Notes: a model not told the origin generated them from the letters alone. Positions 43,001 to 53,160 are shown, counted from the first letter of the stretch. The stretch is 53,160 bases of DNA from Brachionus koreanus (GCA_016987375.1 PJRA01000519.1:1065489-1118648); one strand, 5' to 3'. Numbers and translations are program-made.

Positions 43001-46000
43001 ATGTACAGAATCGACTTAATTACGTAATTTTACATTATTTTTGGTAAGCTTACGTAATCTTACGTTAATTTTTGTTGGTAAAAACTTGTAATTTTACGTA
43101 AAATTACGTAAGCTTACATTAAAATACGTAAATTTTGGTAAAACCATCTCAAAATGCTTACGGCCAAAAAAACCAGGTTTTTGGTAAGAAAAATGTAAAA
43201 ATTGAACATTTTTCAATAAAATTTAAGTAATTTGTGTAATTTTACGTAAAATTACACAATTTTTGGTAAAATTTTGAAATAAAAATAAAAATCTTAGAAT
43301 AACCTAAAATAAAAAAAACTAAAATAATTAAAAATCCTTATGAAAAGATTTTTAATTATTTACCATTACCTTTAGTTTCATCTCATGCAAAAGAATCTCA
43401 AATGTATTTAAGTCTGGGGATCTCAGCAGTTAAAAAATAAATATGAATTCAAAGATGATCCCAATCAGACTCTAGAATACTACATTAAAAAAATATCCTG
43501 GAAAAATGTCGAAAATATATTTTAAAAAACCGAAAGTATATTTTCTCTCAGTTAATGTAGCTAAATAATTTCCAGTACACTTCTCTTTCAATGAATGTTG
43601 GCGTAAGACTGATCGTTGCATAAGAGCGATCAGTAGAAAAAAAAAGCTAATTTAGCATTAATATTTGTTAATTTAAGAAAAAAAAGTAATAAATAAAATT
43701 TTTCGCCAAAATATATTTTAATTCTAAGTTTTTTTGAAAGTGTTGTATTTTAGTTTTTTTTATTTTAGGTTATTCTAAGATTTTTATTTTTATTTCAAAA
43801 TTTTACCAAAAATTGTGTAATTTTACGTAAAATTACATTTTCTTACCAACTAAAATTAACGTTAGAATAAGTAAGCTTACAAAAAATAATGTAAAATTCC
43901 GTAATTTAGTCGATTCTGGGCATTTTATAAAAGCACTGTATGTACATTGAACAATGATGAACAAGAAGAATGATCTTGAATTCAAGGAGGAGTAAAAGTA
44001 GTGAAATTTAAAAAAAAATGCCAATTATGTACCAAGGTGTTCGATGCAAAAATAGGAATCAAAACACACAGATATCAAACAATTATTCTTGATAACAATT
44101 TTAGATTAAATATTTTTTTAATTTATTTTTTATTTTTCTTATTCACATGCTTATCTGAGATATTTGGTTTCTTGTAAAAATTTAATTTAGTGCATTTACC
44201 CATTTAGGCAAATAGGTAATTTGGTAATATTTCGGGCCTTTTACAAAAACATAAATTTTGACCACATTGATGAGGTCCTATGAAAAAATTAATGTTATTT
44301 TCGGAATCCTCGATATTTTTTCTACCTAAAAAGCTGCTTTTAAAACAAAATTTTTATTTTGCCGTAAAATTCAATCAAAAAAAATTCACCCAATTCACAC
44401 ATTAAATAATTGCCCCATCTAACTATATATAATATATATGTAAAATGGCTGCCAGGAACAACTAAACTCAATTACTAAATATGGTAAAACCACTGGAATA
44501 AAATATAATCCAGAAAAAACGCTCTACATGGCATTTAATGATCGTATTAGTAAGAGAGCAAAAGATAGAATAGTAGACACGTCTGATAATCCATTGACCC
44601 TAGATGGGAAGAAAATTAAGAGAGTTGATACAATGCGGTATCTTGGGTTCGAAATATCAAATGAGCTCAACAATATTAAACATTGGAACAAGAGGAAGAG
44701 CCTAGTCATAAATGCAGTGTCAAAATTGAAGACTCTGGGTATAGTAACAAATCAAATGCATCCAAATATGAAGGCCCATCTTTACAAGACCTATGTGATG
44801 CCAGTTTTAACTTATATGTTTGAGAATATGAACATAAATGCGAGCTCCCTGAATGACATAAAAAGAACAGAGGGTAACATAGTCAAAGGACTACTAACTA
44901 TACCAAAGAGTGAGTAATACAACAAGCTTATTCTTGTCTTTGAATATCATGCCTACGGATTACATCATCAAAACAACATTAAGGTTGACTTTTCAATCGA
45001 TTAATTGAAAATGAACTCACTAAGAAGATGATGATTGAGCTAGCAAAACAACCGATTCCAAATGACTTCATTTGCGAAATACTGGAACTTACCAGAGAAT
45101 TGGAGGAGGAAAACATGTCACTACAGGACAAATGCAAACTTGTTAAGCTGAATAACACTACTGAATACCGTTCAAATCAAAAAAACGATGTCAAAGTCCA
45201 AAAGCTCAGAGATATATATAAGACAGGGAGAAAAGATAACATATCGGGATTAATATTCCAGATTTGTAGATTTGATGTAGCTTAGTTTTCATATCCGACA
45301 GTTTCTTATCAATTAAAAGTCAAACATTTTTTAGGAATGATTTTTTTTTTTTTTTACGTAGATTAATTGTATTTTATCATTGAATATCTAAAATTGTAAA
45401 TAGAAACTATGGCACTTTTAATTTTTTTGGTACCATTTATACACAATTTTGTAATTTTTATATTTTTTATACAAAACACAGTAAGTTAATTTTTTTGGTA
45501 CCATTTATACACAATTTTGTAATTTTATATTTTTTATACAAAACACAGTGCCCCTTATTTGACGGGTCACTGAACAAGTGGTCGGCGATCGGCCTTAGCT
45601 TAGAATTAATAAATAAATATAAATATATAAAGTAATTCACAGACATAGCTAAGTTGTATGTCATTAATTGTGTCACTCATTTTTATTCGAAAAACTCCTC
45701 AATTTTATTTTGATAATAAATTTAATGCCAAATTCTGATTTAGTTGATGATAAAAATATTTAAGCTCTTTTAGTTTATAAACGAAACTTAAATCTTAATT
45801 ACAAAAATAATTTAATTCAATAAAAATCGGTCAATATTGAAATTTTAATATTCAAATTAAAATATGAGTGATATTAGGTTTAACGAACCCTATATAGTAA
45901 ATAATAAATTTATAAAATACCTTCAAAAAACAAAAAAAAATTATTTAAAAGCTAGAATAAATTTATGTGAAAATAAGTTATCAAAAATAGCTTATTTAAT

Positions 46001-46763
46001 AGTAAAAAAATTGGCCTTAGGCTGTTAAAGTGGAATATCTTCTTGGAGACTCAAATTTCCCACAGCATTTTTACTACTCCTAAAATTACTTGCTTGCTTC
46101 ACAGTAAAAATTTAAGTAGCAATGGAAAATGTTCATTTTTTGTCTGTAAAAAATTTACTTAATTTGTAATTTTTTCAATGTTTATCAATACTTGTAATCT
46201 GTGTTGTTCAAAAAGTCATTTTTTTTGATGTATAATAAAAATATTTAAATTTTTACTCTATTAAAACTAGATTTTTAATCGAATATTAGGCAAAAATTAC
46301 TTACGTATATGTTATTGTTTAAAGATAAGATGACGTCATCCTGAGATTTTATAGTCTGCTTGAGTTTGTTAAAATCCCTCTCATTTTCGCTCAACTGGTC
46401 CAACAACTGACTAATTTTGCTCTCTTTTTCGTTTATTAGAAATTCGATGTTCTCATAGGGCAGCGAGTTCGAGCCGTTTTGTATGGCAGTCCGGAACCGC
46501 TTTTCGGTCAGATCGAGCAAGCTTTGCTTTAGCTGCGAAATAATCGAGTCCTTTTCTTCAAGTTTGCGCTGATTTAAAGACTCGTATTCGGACAGATATG
46601 ATTTAATTATGTTCTTTAAATCATCACTTAGGTTTATGCTTAGATTTACTTCAAGCTCGTCGATTAGAAACGAGTTTAAACTTGCAAAGTTGGAAATTTT
46701 CAACTCAGATAAATTTACATCTGAATGACTTGAAGTATTTTGTTCCACTGTTACGTTTGACAT
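34017..46763 (-). CDS. Large golgin-like coiled-coil protein, three exons
   Basis: Exons are 46763-46305, 41756-41258 and 38059-34017. Introns are 4.5 kb (phase 0) and 3.2 kb (phase 1), both GT..AG, and the frame continues across both; about 1,666 residues. Nearly the whole protein after residue 60 is Leu/Glu/Lys/Gln/Asn-rich with continuous heptad character: a long parallel coiled coil like golgins or centrosomal scaffolds. Features: a 62-residue unit repeated nearly three times (about residues 824-994), an older diverged copy after it, and three LKLKAKLKQ blocks, each followed by a QT motif (EAQTED, SSQTDD, ECQTNL) that could bind dynein light chain LC8. No membrane segment or GRIP domain is seen at the C-terminus. 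It could be a TRIP11/GCC-type golgin, but I cannot assign an orthologue. The introns hold transposon relics on the opposite strand. Confidence 0.8.
36035..36545. repeat. 186-bp in-frame tandem repeat in exon 3
   Basis: The unit runs from IKDEQIDALSDWG to ELVGEL (62 codons). AATCGGACAA occurs at 36131, 36317 and 36503, exactly 186 bases apart. There are two complete units and about two thirds of a third, nearly identical (GSS against GTS), so the expansion is recent. Confidence 0.9.
39583..39700 (+). pseudogene. Cys-rich scrap, possibly PHD-like
   Basis: An open stretch reads KRCFKYNCFF, about ten residues, then SWISCEGCENWKCKGK. The W-x2-C-x2-C-x2-W-x-C spacing recalls the end of PHD fingers found in some LINEs and DNA transposons. 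Upstream stops; no partner region. Weak. Confidence 0.25.
39952..40089 (+). other. Orphan coding-like stretch in intron 2
   Basis: Forty-five codons between stops begin HPVICSPHNSDLYLENQD and end SSIYLSCY. Its GC content is clearly above the flanks and the codon choice resembles a real exon. A TTTGCAG lies just inside its start, a possible acceptor. I do not recognise the protein; it may be a processed-gene scrap or an unplaced exon of a plus-strand gene. Confidence 0.25.
42297..42665 (+). pseudogene. C2H2-type zinc-finger retroelement fragment
   Basis: A 122-codon open frame (first codon not ATG) ends in KTKCPICNKIFEAIKVIKTH and a cysteine instead of the last histidine (MRRC). It is homologous to the scrap at 43995-44100 and resembles 60-263. 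It probably comes from a LINE; the N-terminal 80 residues are not recognised. Confidence 0.4.
42986..43938. mobile_element. Tc1/mariner-like element with long inverted termini, non-autonomous
   Basis: The ends are CAGTGCTTTTATAAAATG and its reverse complement, flanked by TA on both sides (42984-42985, 43939-43940). CAGTG ends and TA targets are typical of Tc1/mariner. Inverted similarity continues for more than 200 bases, through GGTAAGCTTACG-like repeats to a block at 43256-43325 mirrored at 43745-43820. The left arm carries an extra 148 bases between two copies of GTAATTTTACGTAAAATTAC (43088-43107, 43236-43255). No transposase is visible. Confidence 0.75.
43995..44100 (+). pseudogene. Zinc-finger scrap
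   Basis: Reads KKKCQLCTKVFDAKIGIKTH followed by RYQTIILDNN. This is homologous to the finger at 42297-42665, so two remnants of one family flank the Tc1/mariner element. Confidence 0.4.
44444..45285 (+). pseudogene. LINE reverse transcriptase C-terminal fragment
   Basis: The frame reads LNSITKYGKTTGIKYNPEKT, MAFNDR, then RYLGFEISNELNNIKHWNKR, KLKTLGI and MPVLTYMFENM. This is the thumb and C-terminal part of a LINE reverse transcriptase (from the motif after YADD on). A stop at 44917 and a shifted frame from about 45003 (NRLIENELTKKMMIELAKQ) end it. The 5' part with the catalytic core is missing. The 3' UTR with a direct repeat and an A/T-rich tail follows to about 45630. Confidence 0.75.
45418..45549. 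repeat. Direct repeat in LINE 3' tail
   Basis: Two copies of a 64-68-base unit (TTGGTACCATTTATACACAA through ATACAAAACACAGT) lie head to tail; the second lacks a few bases. They are followed by TGACGGGTCACTG and an AATAAATAAATATAAATATA tail. Confidence 0.85.
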
Positions 46764-47429
46764 TAAAAAATAACTTGTTGTTTTATTGCTAACGTGTAAT
46801 AAAATTTTATCTATTTATGCTTTAAATTTTTTGAATATTTTCTCTATGTGTACAAGTACTGGTTGCAATGCAATAATTAAAATTTGCGACAAGCAAAACA
46901 TTTGTCTTAGAGATTAAAATAGTTTAACTTTATATTTGATTAAACATTTGGGCAGGGCAAGATTTTCGTTCAAGTTTTTTGCAAATAGGACCGAATTGTT
47001 TTACTAGAGCAGTTTATTGAAAATGAATTAATCAACAATCAAATTCAAAATTTACATAAAAATTATTAAATTCAAAATTCTATGAATTAAAAAGAACATT
47101 TAGTAAGTTCAAGTTAATAAAGGCTTATATTTTTCATATTATTTATTTTCATTTAAATTATTACGTTCAGTCAATTTTTCATTTTTTTTTTTATAAAAGT
47201 TGGATATTCTTGATTTAAGCATCTTGATAATTTTAAAACTACTTAAGTCACATTATTTGTTAAAATAAACAGAATTGACTATATAATTATTTGTTCAATT
47301 TAATTCTAAAAAAATTTATAAAATTTTAACTATAAATAAATATTTTGAAATTTTTTTATTGTAATGTAATTATTGGTAAAAGGGTTCATTCTCAAATAGA
47401 ATGACCTGCATACGGCTGTTGAGAGCAAC
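46764..47429. other. Upstream region of the coiled-coil gene
   Basis: No gene seen. The promoter should lie here, since 46763 is the likely start codon (ATG, with no in-frame exon signal noticed upstream). Confidence 0.4.
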
Positions 47430-48425
47430 TCGAAGCTACTGACCAAATATCAATTGACCTTTACACATCACAAAAGACGATATCTTGTCTTGTTAATTTG
47501 ATTAACAAAGCTAACATACACTGCCGAGTTGTTCCTCATGATTCAACAGATTTGGATATTTAACGATGCATTGGAATTTATGGAAAACTACTTAAAAAGG
47601 TAATGTTGTGTGTTGATTATTAGCTATTTTTATATCGATTTAATTGATATGCGTCATAAACCAGAAACACATAAAGGTGTAGTATACCAGTGGATTGCTC
47701 AAGAAATGGATCATTTTACAAAACTTCATATTTTATAGGCACAAGAACATTAATGGGCTGAGAAAGTAGCCAAAAGTTTAGAATGCTTTGTATTTTCTCT
47801 CTTTGGTTTACCTGGTATCTTACAAGCTGACAACGGAACTGATTTTAAAAAAATATTAAATTGCTGATCCAATTGAATCTTGTGATGGAAATTGTAAAAT
47901 AATCCACGGCAGATCTCGTCAAAGTCAAAGACTAGTTGAACAAGGTAACAATACTATAGAATGAATGTTAACTGCAATGCTATAACAGTATTATACAAAT
48001 GATTGGGTTGCTTTATTATCAAAAATACAATTTAACTTAAACACACAATAAAGTTTATGTAAGTTTATTATTATAAATATAAATAAAATTATATGAACTT
48101 TGTTGTGACGTACCAAGATTAACTGGTATAATACGAAAAGTAAGTAATGAATGAGAATTTTATGAGCTAGTTACATAGAACATGGAATATTAAAAGATAA
48201 TCTACGTGCTTGTCATTTGGGAATGTGTCATATATCTTGGTTAAACTTCGATTATTCAATTATTACAAATAAGATTTCATAAAGAGAAATTTCTAAATAA
48301 CTAATAAAAGAGAAAAGGCTTTGAAAAAAATAGAGATTTTTTGCCAATGTAATGGTACTTGTACCGGTAAGAAATGTAAATTTTCTAGTTAAGGTATCAA
48401 ATGTAATTCACAATATCATTAAATC
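47430..48425 (+). pseudogene. Retroviral-type (rve) integrase gene relic, KRBA2/SCAND3-like
   Basis: Discontinuous frames read DLIDMRHKP and QWIAQEMDHFTKLHIL, a stop, WAEKVAKSLECFVFSLFGLP, ILQADNGTDF, then a frameshift to IIHGRSRQSQRLVEQGNNTIE. The D, DNG and E positions of a DDE integrase core are all recognisable. About 350 bases further on, IEIFCQCNGTCTGKKCKF and GIKCNSQYH give the cysteine-rich tail typical of domesticated KRBA2/SCAND3-like and related transposon integrases. Several stops and frameshifts, no terminal repeats: dead. Confidence 0.65.
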
Positions 48426-48757
48426 AGTAGATAAATGTTGTAAAAATAAAAATTGACTATTTTTATTTAATTTTTGTTTACTTGACTTTTTATAAAAATT
48501 AGTTTATTGATAAAATATCTTATATGTGATAATGATAGATCACTTTACCCAATTTATTTGTAATTTTACAAATTTACATATTGAGATTTGTGTTATGTAT
48601 GAACAATACAATTGCAATTTATAAACTTATTTTAAGTGATTTATAATTTAAAAAATATTTTATGATTTTTTTATTTAAAGCTAACATAAGATAAAAATTA
48701 AAAGTTCGGGCTTAACACTAGAAGCACCGATTTTTTTGCTTCTTAGAAACACCAGAA

Positions 48758-48892
48758 TTTGACATCTTTGACATCATCATCATCATCCATTTTGACATCA
48801 TCATCATCATCTGACATCATCATGAATTTGACATCATGAATTGAATGAATTTGACATCATCATCATCATCCATTTTGACATCTTTTTTACTA
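48758..48892. repeat. CAT-rich tandem array inside piggyBac relic
   Basis: Repeated TTTGACATCATCATCATC units with variable numbers of CAT and interspersed CATTTTGACATC and TGAATTTGACATC. Confidence 0.85.
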
Positions 48893-49086
48893 TTTCAAAT
48901 TTGAAAAGAAGAATAGTTTAAAAATATATTTTATTGAATAGATAAATTTTAAATTAATTAAATAAAATTAATTACATCCTAAGATACTTAAAAAAAATTA
49001 TTTATTGATTGTCTGTTTGGCAATTTTTACATATTAGAGATTTTTCATATAAACACATACCGCATGTAATTTTACCGCATTTATCA

Positions 49087-49953
49087 AGAAAGATTTAAAA
49101 GATTATAAAAAACTTGTACAGGCCAGCGTCTGGTTGGAGCTTTTATTGAATATAATCTAGTATTTTGTCAACCGTATCAACACCACACTTTTTTTGATTA
49201 TATTCAATAATCGTATTTGGCTTTGATTCAATTTTATTTATTTCTTCTGGTTCAATATCGACAGAGTCATGAAATTAACTCAAGACTGACATGCTTTTAT
49301 GAACTTTACCTTGGTAGATAATAAGTATTACACCAGAGTCATGTTCGTAAGAAAGACTTTTATAAAGCTGATGCGATGAACTGGCAGCGGATGGCATTTC
49401 ACGCTTATTTTTTCGTACTGTTCCTAAATAAGTTGTCTTCTTATTCAATAATTCTACAACTAAACGAAATGAAGTGAAATAATTGTCAGTGCATACACAA
49501 TATCCACAATATCCTACTCGCCCTGTAATTCACCAACAATTTTTTCACAATTTTTACCAAGATATGGAATGGAATTAACTAAATAGTTACTCTTTATGCG
49601 CACTAAATTCCAGAATTTGATCCCAAATTTGTCTGGCTTTTTGGGCATATATTGTAAAAAGTAACATCGAGTTCGAGGTGGTAGTAATTGTTCATCAGCT
49701 GTTAAAGACTGATCAGGGATATAGCACATCTGTGAATTCTCAATAAAACGTTCCCAAAGATCACGAATTAAACAAAATTTATCTTTTTGTCGCCTCATTT
49801 GTCGAGTATTTTTATCATGAAAACGAAGAAAACGCATTGCTTGGCAAAATTTTGTCTTTGACAAAAGCTTAGGAACTATAGCCAAACTATAAGCCCTAGA
49901 CCATAAGTCTCTGATTGACACCCGCTGAAATTCGTCAAATTCTTTTTATATTA
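49087..49953 (-). pseudogene. piggyBac transposase, truncated and frameshifted
   Basis: On the minus strand: FDEFQRVSIRDLWS, MRFLRFHDK, then ADEQLLPPRTRCYFLQYMPK and KPDKFGIKFW; a frameshift; CVCTDNYFTSFRLVVELL and GTVRKNKREMPSA; a stop; YNQKKCGVDTVDKILDY; and, in another frame, APTRRWPVQVFYNLLN. The three catalytic aspartates of piggyBac (in DEQL, TDN and GVDTVD) are present, but the N-terminal region and the C-terminal Cys-rich domain are lost and the frame is broken at least twice. Confidence 0.85.
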
Positions 49954-50019
49954 GAAAAACCATTAAAAAATATTAGATATCAAACTGACATCGTTGGTGC
50001 TTCTTGATATATGTGTTAA

Positions 50020-51516
50020 AATCCGTACAAAGAAAAATAATTAAATTTTTATATTATTAAAATAACAAAATTTGCATTTCTTCACTCCATCTCTTCATCC
50101 TTTTTGATAATTCCAAAAGCTAAAATTCATCTAATATATGGCTTTTGGTCAAAAATGGAATCTTTCTTTTCTTTTAAGACTTCAAAAAGTCTTAAGATTT
50201 AAAATAATAATTTATAAACATAAAAAATATATCAAATCTTTTTTAATATTGAAAACAGAAGGGAGAGAAATGTGAAGCTTGTATACATTATAGTTCGTCT
50301 GCTAAAAATTGTTTACTAGAATTAAAATTAAAAATTAAATAGAAAAAAATCCCTCCGTTTTGTACAATATTTCAAACATTTATTTATATGGAAATATTTG
50401 ACAAGCTTAGCGACATTCTCCATAGACAAGAGAACACTATTCGAACTAATGATATTCGACAAGTTCTCATATGCAAACTTGTTGCTTCAGCTTCAACGAA
50501 GCTAAAAAGTAGAGACTAAATAAAGAAGAGTTGAATAAATAACTAAGTCCCTATATGCATATAAAATGAATAATATAGGATAGAAAAAATTTAAATGAAA
50601 AAACTAATTCCAATTTGTGATCGCAGTTGAACTGCGACATCACATTCACCGTCTAATAGTTAAGACTTGATTAACTAGCTATAGCTTCGAAAATTTGAGA
50701 ATTTATTTAAATTTTTAAAATAATAATTTAAAAAAAAAATAAAAAATTAATTCTTCATGATTATTTAGCTTTATTAATTAATAAATTAAGATCACTAGAC
50801 CTTAATTTATTAGCACATTTTAAAGCGTGTTATTCAAGCTTTTTGGAAAAACTATTTTTGTATTTTTTGACTTAATAGATTTTCTAAATTTTTATATTTG
50901 CTTATATCGGTTTTTATTTTTTTGAGTCATTAATTGTGTCTTAATATTAAAAATATATGATTTTAATTATCTTTTATTAATAAACAGGTAGTTGAATTTT
51001 TAAGTAAAAAATTTGATGAAATTATCTTATTTTATTCAAAAGATACGATCAAATATGCTAAAAAACACTCGAGTTTTTAGCAACAAAAGAAAATATGTCA
51101 AAATTCAGTGTTTTCTTATCATAGCTTAAAATCCTTGTAAAACTTTCTACAAGATGATGCATAAAATTTAATTTCATAAAAATTATTTTTCCGGGGACAT
51201 TTCTATGAAAGGGTCATAGGCAATGTCATTGGCCTAATTCAAATAATAAACAACATTCAAATTAAATGATAATTAATTTTCTTACATTTGAAGTTAAGTT
51301 ACATCAGTTTACAAATTTCATCGTCTTCTTATTAGAGGAATATGTTTTTTTTTAATTAAAAAAAAAACGCCCATTACTTTTTCAACTATGAATCAAGTTT
51401 TAAAAAATTCGCTCTTTTTATTCACAAATATTTTAAAACTGAAAAAATAAATATTTTAAGTTTTGAGAAACATGGTTGCATATCAACAACTCCAAAAATT
51501 AATTAATAATCTTTCA
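50020..51516. other. Intergenic region
   Basis: AT-rich. The only coding-like item is a 43-codon ORF at 50388-50519. A 12-base inverted repeat (TAATAAATTAAG) at 50779-50812 flanks a 10-base loop. Confidence 0.5.
50388..50519 (+). other. Small ORF, unrecognised
   Basis: An ATG-started 43-residue frame (MEIFDKLSDILHRQ to TKLKSRD) with more even codon use than the surrounding DNA. No family recognised; it could be a transposon scrap. Confidence 0.2.
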
Positions 51517-52383
51517 TTACAAAAGTCCATTGTGTTCAGCCATATAATTATTGAAATTTATTCGAGTCAAAAGCTGCTCCAAGTGAGATCCAAACTGTCT
51601 CTTTTCCAAACTGCGAAATGTTTGGTAAAGTGTACTAGATTGAAGTTGAAAGACCTATATAAAAGCACTCATAAAAAAAATATTTTATTACTAGAAATTA
51701 ACCAAGTCTAACCTTTATAATACTATCAATTTTTTCATTTGGAAAATCTTTATTATTCTCCTCTACGCTTGCTAGGATAGAACAAAAACTGAGACAAGAG
51801 CCCATTATATCACTTAAGCAACTAGATACCTTAAAAGCATGAATATTAGAAAATAATTTATTTTCATTTTACTTACTAGATTGTTAAGTATAAAAGACTG
51901 GGCCTGAATTTTGGTCAAAAAAGTATCGTGGGCATAGCGAATTTGTTCAAAGTCTTTGCTATTTTTTATTTTGTTCTCAAGCTCTTCAAATTGAGTTTCC
52001 AAAACATCGGCCTAAATTAAAAATTACTATGAAACAATGTTTATCATATTTAACATTTACTTGTAGGTAAAATTGAAGGTTATCTATTAAAAAAGACATG
52101 TGGTTTCGGGTAATCCAAATTCTCGGATTAATGCTATTCGGCTTGTTTCCAAAGCGCATTTGAAGTTTAAAACACTGATTTAGTTCGATTTGAACTCGAC
52201 GAATCATTAACAAATAATTAAAAGTTTCATTATATCTTTTAAAATTTTTATTTATTTTTAAATTAAAAATAATTTAATTTTTTTTTTATTTTACTTCTTA
52301 AGAACCTTTGATGTCAATAATGTATGAAAAGGCCATTCTACTTTATAGCTAAGGCCGATTCTGTTCCACCCGGTTGATTCAGT
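51517..52383 (-). CDS. TUBGCP4: Gamma-tubulin complex component 4, C-terminal exons
   Basis: Five exons: 52383-52295, 52235-52061, 52011-51877, 51829-51713 and 51654-51517, all with GT..AG introns of 47-62 bases and a continuous frame. Together they give about 195 residues matching the end of GCP4, the conserved GCP C-terminal domain that binds gamma-tubulin. Visible landmarks are SYKVEWPFHTLLTSKVLKKY, the LLMIRRVQIELNQCF helix, MSFLIDNLQFYLQ joined to ADVLETQF, FEQIRYAHDTFLTKIQAQSF, CLSFCS and LEQLLTRINFNNYM before the stop. GCP4 helps build gamma-tubulin ring complexes that nucleate microtubules. Upstream exons are not visible before 52384; a LINE relic lies at 52735, so the rest is beyond the window or the gene is disrupted. 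Confidence 0.9.
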
Positions 52384-52734
52384 CTTTTTAGCATTAACTT
52401 AAAAGCAAAAAGGTCAAATTTAATTTATATTTTTGTCTTTTTAATGACTCTTATTTTTTTATTTCTAATTTTAATCTGATTGAAAATATCTGATTTGACA
52501 CAAAGCAAATTCTCTCTTTGAAAGCCCACTGTATGAAATTAGATAAACTAAAAAAGTTAATTATGTTGTTTAAGCTCGATTCTGAGGCACTCTTAACTCT
52601 TAATTTTTTTCTTGTTAAAAAAATTTGAATGTTTATTTAAGATGACCATTCAATTTTTTAAATGAACAAAAAAATATAAAAAAATGTTGATATTGATTAA
52701 ATCTAGTTAATCAAGTTTATGTAATGAAGAGAAC
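52384..52734. other. Probable GCP4 intron sequence
   Basis: No further GCP4 exon could be read here. The acceptor at 52384-52385 on the minus strand shows that the gene continues upstream. Confidence 0.4.
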
Positions 52735-53158
52735 AACTGTCAGTGCGAGGGGTATACAATGGGAATTAACAACAAAGCTTGAAGAAAAAGACTTTGCGGA
52801 TGATCTGGTGTTAATATCTAGTACAGAAGAGCATATGCATATGAAGACACAAGATTTGGCTAACAATGCTAAACCGAGTGTGTAAACGAATTTACATACT
52901 TAGGAAGCACCATCAGTACAGCAATGGGAGCACAAAAAGACATTAAGAAAAGACTTGCTAAAGCAAACATTACCTTTGCTAGACTCCGACCAGCATGGAA
53001 ATCAACCAGCCATAGTAAGGAAACAAAACTCAAACTGTACAATTCTGTAGTAAAAGCAACACTGATGTACGGAAGTGAATGTTGGGAAATGTGTGAATCT
53101 GATAAAAGAAGTCTGAACACCTTCCATACTTCCATACTAGAGGCCATTCTGTGGTAAC
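52735..53158 (+). pseudogene. LINE reverse transcriptase C-terminal fragment (RTE-like)
   Basis: FADDLVLIS, the catalytic box, is followed by EEHMHMKTQDL and a stop; in a second frame come NEFTYLGSTIS, KRLAKANITFARLRPAW, LKLYNSVVKATLMYGSECWE and LNTFHTSIL. The motif order is that of RTE-like LINEs. A deletion between the FADD part and FTYLG removed the region normally in between. It is the same family as 7990-8325 and 23570-23810. It runs to the window edge. Confidence 0.75.
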
Positions 53159-53160
53159 AT

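Larger units (their letters stand above)
41757..46304. other. Intron 1 of the coiled-coil gene
   Basis: 4.5 kb with several plus-strand retroelement remnants and a Tc1/mariner-like element, listed separately. No host exon is recognised within it. Confidence 0.6.
48716..50015. mobile_element. piggyBac transposon relic
   Basis: The left end CACTAGAAGCACCGAT follows TTAA (48712-48715) and is the same terminus as in the MITEs at 4540 and 10791. The right end GGTGCTTCT is disturbed by a few extra bases before GTG and TTAA (50016-50019). It contains a broken transposase gene on the minus strand and a CAT-rich tandem array near the left end. The size of 1.3 kb is too short for a full element (about 2.4 kb). 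Confidence 0.7.

Noticed and set aside
50779..50812. Short perfect inverted repeat, possible terminator
   Set aside because: AT-only stem in a eukaryotic intergenic region; such hairpins are common by chance here.

Overview
The window is 53 kb of very AT-rich DNA from a small-genome animal. It has spliced genes with GT..AG introns, an animal gamma-tubulin complex gene, alpha-1,3-fucosyltransferases of animal type, and many decayed animal transposons (Merlin, Tc1/mariner, piggyBac, RTE-like LINEs, Ty3/gypsy, rve integrase). The base composition, short introns and transposon mix fit a monogonont rotifer, but nothing here proves the species.

Layout. (1) 0-3.7 kb: transposon relics in non-coding DNA. 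(2) 3.7-17.5 kb: a family of proline-valine (PV) proteins. An older two-exon member lies at 3719-6510 (-). Three near-identical three-exon copies follow: A (9035-10056, -), B (13328-14321, -) and C (16312-17305, +). A and B are direct repeats; B and C are arms of a 1.35-kb inverted repeat. (3) 18.4-19.3 kb: a complete but non-autonomous Merlin-type transposon with 8-bp target duplications. (4) 21-32 kb: GT10 fucosyltransferases. Copies 1 and 2 are on +; copy 3 (-) is an exact mirror of copy 2 in a 2.2-kb inverted repeat; a fourth is a broken fragment. Ty3/gypsy and LINE wreckage lies between the arms. (5) 34-46.8 kb (-): one large three-exon gene for a coiled-coil protein of about 1,666 residues, whose introns hold a Tc1/mariner-like element and LINE remnants. 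(6) 47.4-50 kb: a decayed integrase gene and a decayed piggyBac transposon. (7) 51.5-52.4 kb (-): five exons encoding the C-terminal part of gamma-tubulin complex component 4. (8) The window ends in a LINE fragment.

The host genes have unrelated jobs as far as can be read: a structural-looking PV family, Golgi glycan fucosylation, a coiled-coil scaffold and microtubule nucleation. The unifying theme is local, recent duplication. Two gene families were each copied in inverted orientation, and in both families one copy was cut just upstream of the ATG, so it lacks the parental upstream sequence. PV copies B and C and fucosyltransferase 1 share an identical 20-base block upstream of their ATGs, with a diverged version before fucosyltransferase 2.

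All exon models come from reading splice signals and frame continuity by eye; no transcript data were available.
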